DNA from: an uncultured Eubacteriales bacterium
GTDB lineage: Bacteria > Bacillota > Clostridia > Oscillospirales > CAG-272
Reading direction: 5' to 3'
Length of the DNA: 13,721 nucleotides
Assembly: GCA_902462015.1 (NCBI GenBank)
Contig: CABPZV010000036.1
Span: forward strand, 1 to 13,721
Below are positions 13,624 to 13,721 of the stretch, one piece after another. A program made the position numbers and the translations under genes. The first letter of the stretch is position 1, and each line of letters starts with the position of its first letter. A model generated the notes under the pieces. That model searched no databases, was not told the origin of the DNA, and saw nothing but the letters and a program-made list of their open reading frames with translations.

Positions 13624-13721
13624 GAGGCTTGCCGAAAAAACTCGAATTTCAAGGAGACATGATTATTAGCTCACAGCATTGGTGCTTACTTTGACTGTTG
13701 AAGCTTCGTAATCTTTTTCCC

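Larger units (their letters stand above)
12766..13721. other. 956-bp region without a credible protein gene
   Basis: The longest open frame (13441-13623, minus) runs through a promoter and a predicted RNA and has no ribosome binding site, so I do not call it. The region contains two hairpin-forming direct repeats (12820-12962), a strong plus-strand promoter (13080-13108) and two tandem ~302-bp units, each with a promoter and a putative small RNA. The remainder (12963-13079) is AT-rich with no recognisable feature. Confidence 0.7.
13130..13721 (-). repeat. Tandem duplication of a ~302-bp unit carrying promoter and small RNA
   Basis: Two head-to-tail copies, about 13130-13430 and 13431-13721, align with an offset of 301-302 bp (302 from the U-tract onward because copy 2 has one extra base there). 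Identity is near perfect over the promoter and RNA core (about 13175-13345 in copy 1) and lower in the flanks, where shared words such as AGCTCACA and ACTCGAATTTCA remain. The second copy runs to the window edge, so more copies could follow. The retained core with drifting flanks suggests an old duplication under selection. Confidence 0.85.

Noticed and set aside
12820..13721. CRISPR-like array, because of repeated units near the end of the window.
   Set aside because: There are only two copies of each repeat, units are far too long or spacers too unequal, and no cas gene is present.

Overview
The window looks like a chromosomal segment of an anaerobic, low-to-mid GC Firmicute, most likely a gut-type Clostridium relative (class Clostridia, Oscillospiraceae/Ruminococcaceae-like). 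The basis is Gram-positive style Shine-Dalgarno sites (GGAGG), sigma-A promoters with 17-bp spacers, U-tailed hairpin terminators and Firmicute protein families (DUF624/YesL, a SpoIIM-like protein, DUF1287, SanA/ElyC, FtsX-type ABC permease). The taxonomic placement is inference; there is no rRNA or tRNA gene to fix it.

Layout. 1-203: no gene; a three-hairpin repeat (element A). 204-2664, minus strand: proC, a SpoIIM-like membrane protein and a DUF624 membrane protein, probably one operon. 2955-3965, minus: gap (glycolytic GAPDH) with its own promoter and terminator. 4240-5310, plus: an orphan protein with a PAS-like N-terminus and a possibly degenerate kinase-like C-terminus, divergent from gap. 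5503-5847, plus: rplS (ribosomal protein L19) with a consensus-like promoter, a foldable leader and a strong terminator. 5997-6107: second copy of the three-hairpin repeat (element B). 6108-7499, minus: a DUF1287 papain-like-fold protein and a SanA/ElyC (DUF218) envelope protein, a two-gene unit. 7587-12765, minus: response regulator, histidine kinase, ABC ATPase and a very large two-domain FtsX-type permease, a classic signal-response-export module. 12766-13721: about 950 bp without a credible protein gene, holding two kinds of direct repeat, several promoters and a tandem pair of probable small RNAs.

How the parts work together. The kinase/regulator pair probably senses an envelope or extracellular signal and switches on the ABC transporter. 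A GTCAC-N6-GTCAC direct repeat (11-bp period) sits exactly over the expected -35 region of the transporter promoter, as expected for an OmpR-family activator. The adjoining SanA/ElyC and DUF1287 proteins are also membrane-anchored and envelope-directed, so 6108-12765 reads as one envelope-stress neighbourhood.

The most interesting part is the right end. A ~302-bp unit is repeated head to tail (about 13130-13721). Each unit has a TTGAAA-17-TATAAT promoter on the minus strand, followed by a ~100-nt sequence that folds into a four-stem RNA ending in a U6/U7 tract. Inside the RNA the two copies differ almost only at positions predicted to be unpaired. I do not recognise the family. A perfect TTGACA-17-TATAAT promoter on the opposite strand points into the array and could produce antisense RNA.
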